From Flavobacterium psychrophilum (GTDB taxonomy: Bacteria > Bacteroidota > Bacteroidia > Flavobacteriales > Flavobacteriaceae): 7,612 nucleotides of DNA. The position numbers and the translations under genes were made by a program. Position 1 is the stretch's first letter. Each line of letters begins with the position of its first letter. Location: positions 1 to 7,612 of the forward strand of contig CAMCTL010000157.1 in NCBI GenBank assembly GCA_945878515.1. Direction: 5' to 3'. The notes under the pieces were generated by a model. The model was not told where the DNA came from and ran no database searches. It saw only the letters and a list, made by a program, of their open reading frames with translations. This document shows positions 6,163 to 7,612 of the stretch, in pieces.

Positions 6163-6993
6163 ATGAACAATACTAGCATAAAAATAGCGGTTCTAGATAT
6201 GTACGATGGCACTCCAAATCAAGGAATGCGTTGTATTATTGATATAATCAATCGTTTCAATCAAATAGTTAGCTTCCAAATTTTTGATGTTAGGGGAAAA
6301 TCAGAATTGCCAGATATTAAAAAATTTGATATTTACATTTCGACTGGTGGTCCAGGGAACCCATTGATTGGCGACGGAATTTGGGATTTGAAATACTATA
6401 ATTTTATTGACGAATTGACCCAATGGAACAATAAAAATTCGGTAAAGAAACACGTTTTGTTCATTTGTCATTCATTCCAAATGGCTTGCAAACACTTTGG
6501 CTTAGCCGAAATTACTAAAAGAAACGATACTTCTTTTGGTGTGATGACCGTTCACAAAACCAAAGATGGCTTAACTGACCCACTTTTTGAAGGACTTGCC
6601 GATCCATTTTACGCCATAGATTCCAGAGATTACCAAGTTGTGCAACCGAAATTGAGTGTGTTTACTAAAAAAGGAGCAAAAATTATTTCTTTAGAAAAAA
6701 TTCGTGATCATGTTCAATATGAAAGAGCGATTATGGCAGTTCGGTTTTCGGATTATTTTGTAGGAACACAATTTCATCCTGAAGCTGATCCCATTAGTTT
6801 TATTGCCAATTTGAGAAACAAGGAATCCAAAGAAAAAATCAAAAAAATGAAAGGCAGTACGAAATTCAGGAATATGCTCGAGGATTTAGTCGATGATGAT
6901 AAAATATATCGAACCAATGAAACCTTGATTCCAAATTTCCTCCGAATTGCCATCAACGATTTGATGATAACCAAGAAAATGCTGTCCAACTAG
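6163..6993 (+). CDS. Class I glutamine amidotransferase-like protein (276 aa)
   Basis: A Triad glutaminase-type (GATase1) protein. It has the early strand IKIAVLDMYDGTPNQGM at 6-22, the STGGPGNP oxyanion-type turn at 60-67, the nucleophile region LFICHSFQMAC at 99-109 with Cys102, and the HPE motif GTQFHPEADP at 201-210 giving His205 and Glu207. The triad is complete, but the usual G-x-C-x-G elbow reads F-I-C-H-S, with both glycines replaced. A C-terminal extension of about 65 residues (from 212), Lys-rich then helical, follows the domain. The protein could release ammonia for amidation, or hydrolyse a gamma-glutamyl bond as PuuD-like enzymes do; the ligase neighbours suit either. The frame is open back to a TTG at 6061, but that part is repeat DNA and a TAnnTTTG promoter lies 23 nt before ATG 6163, so the ATG is chosen. 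Confidence 0.9.
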   Translation: MNNTSIKIAVLDMYDGTPNQGMRCIIDIINRFNQIVSFQIFDVRGKSELPDIKKFDIYISTGGPGNPLIGDGIWDLKYYNFIDELTQWNNKNSVKKHVLFICHSFQMACKHFGLAEITKRNDTSFGVMTVHKTKDGLTDPLFEGLADPFYAIDSRDYQVVQPKLSVFTKKGAKIISLEKIRDHVQYERAIMAVRFSDYFVGTQFHPEADPISFIANLRNKESKEKIKKMKGSTKFRNMLEDLVDDDKIYRTNETLIPNFLRIAINDLMITKKMLSN

Positions 6994-7017
6994 TTGTAAA
7001 ATATATAGAGTATTTTC

Positions 7018-7055
7018 GTATAATGTAATTTACGATTTACAATTTTACATTATAC
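7018..7055. repeat. 11-bp inverted repeat in the amidotransferase to permuted ATP-grasp spacer
   Basis: GTATAATGTAA at 7018-7028 is the exact reverse complement of TTACATTATAC at 7045-7055, with a 16-nt loop. The stem is AT-rich and weak, no T-run follows, and the repeat ends 18 nt before the next ATG. It could be a weak pause or read-through site, or simple spacer repeat. Confidence 0.55.
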
Positions 7056-7073
7056 AATATACAATCTAATAAA

Positions 7074-7612
7074 ATGATAGACAAATACAGACAACTTTTT
7101 AATTCCCAATTTACTGCTGAAAAGTATCAGGAATTTAAGGATGATATTGCTTCGGATTTTGATTACGCTCCTACTTTTCGAATTGGAGAAACTCCTTTTT
7201 TTATTTCCAATGCACTAAAAGCACAAATCATTGAAGGTTGTGACGATGTTATAAAATTGATTCAACAGGAAGACTTTAAAAAGCTTACTGATAAATCATT
7301 AGAATTAAATCAAAAAGTTCCTAACGAAGATGAACACACTACTTTCTTGGCCATTGATTTTGGAATTTGCGAAGAAGATGGTGCTGTGGTTCCAAAATTA
7401 ATTGAAGTGCAAGGATTTCCTTCTTTATACAATTACCAAGTTAATTTGTATGAAAAATTCATAAATCATTATCCATTTATTTCGGAATTAACTCCTTTTA
7501 TAAACGACATTACTATCGAACAATACAACAAGACGCTCGAAGAAGTAATATGTAATAATCATCCAAAAGAGAATGTCATTTTATTGGATATTGAACCTGA
7601 AAAGCAAAACAC
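7074..7612 (+). CDS. Putative circularly permuted ATP-grasp protein (N-terminal 179 residues; 3' end beyond window)
   Basis: The frame runs from ATG 7074 for 179 codons to the window edge. I do not recognise the family by name. What suggests an ATP-grasp enzyme is the segment FLAIDFGI at 91-98 followed by PKLIEVQGFPSLYNYQ at 107-122. This resembles the metal-binding end of glutathionylspermidine-synthase-like enzymes (a DF strand, an acidic loop, then LLEYNADTPTSLYE). There the C-terminal ATP-grasp half precedes the N-terminal half in sequence, as this motif order implies. The preceding helix FFISNALKAQIIEGCDDVIKLI (42-63) also fits the helix before that motif. The metal ligand would be Glu111 with Gln113 in place of Asn. 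After this, VILLDIEPEKQN at 168-179 looks like the opening strand of the next domain. It is 80 nt behind the amidotransferase on the same strand, which supports a joint role. The fold call is an inference; the missing C-terminus should hold the phosphate loop. Confidence 0.7.
   Translation, partial: MIDKYRQLFNSQFTAEKYQEFKDDIASDFDYAPTFRIGETPFFISNALKAQIIEGCDDVIKLIQQEDFKKLTDKSLELNQKVPNEDEHTTFLAIDFGICEEDGAVVPKLIEVQGFPSLYNYQVNLYEKFINHYPFISELTPFINDITIEQYNKTLEEVICNNHPKENVILLDIEPEKQN

Overview
The window looks like chromosomal DNA of a Flavobacterium-type member of the Bacteroidetes. The support is strongly AT-rich coding and spacer DNA, stops that are mostly TAA or TAG, few Shine-Dalgarno sites, several matches to the Bacteroidetes -7 promoter element TAnnTTTG, and proteins resembling flavobacterial families. 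The assignment rests on reading alone; no search was run.

Left part (1-2547): a set of unrelated housekeeping or hypothetical genes. A DEAD/DEAH-box helicase of the SSL2/COG1061 type runs leftward off the window edge. It is followed (minus strand) by a DUF6155-like protein, then a divergent small DUF3817-like membrane protein (plus), then a hotdog-fold acyl-CoA thioesterase (minus). The thioesterase appears broken: one base is missing near its N-terminus and a Gly codon has become TGA near its C-terminus. Outside the obvious open frame, both ends still carry recognisable family sequence.

Middle (2615-3001): a small conserved-looking helical protein of unknown function, on the plus strand ahead of the main gene group.

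Right part (3077-7612): five co-directional genes that look like one biosynthetic module: an alpha/beta-hydrolase esterase, a RimK/D-Ala-D-Ala-ligase-like ATP-grasp enzyme, a GCS2/YbdK-type carboxylate-amine ligase, a class I glutamine amidotransferase-like protein, and the start of a protein whose motif order suggests a circularly permuted ATP-grasp fold (glutathionylspermidine-synthase-like). Having up to three amide-bond-forming enzymes with an amidotransferase-like and an esterase-like enzyme suggests synthesis of a small peptide-like or amidated metabolite. The product cannot be told from sequence.

The spacers inside this module are 80-142 nt and structured: a long AT-rich hairpin built from a TGCAATC-type heptamer, a related TTTAGATT-type repeat, an ATT-GNN hexamer array leading directly into an exact TAnnTTTG element before the amidotransferase, and an 11-bp inverted repeat before the last gene. 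There is no gene-free stretch above 300 bases, and I saw no rRNA, tRNA, CRISPR array or insertion sequence.
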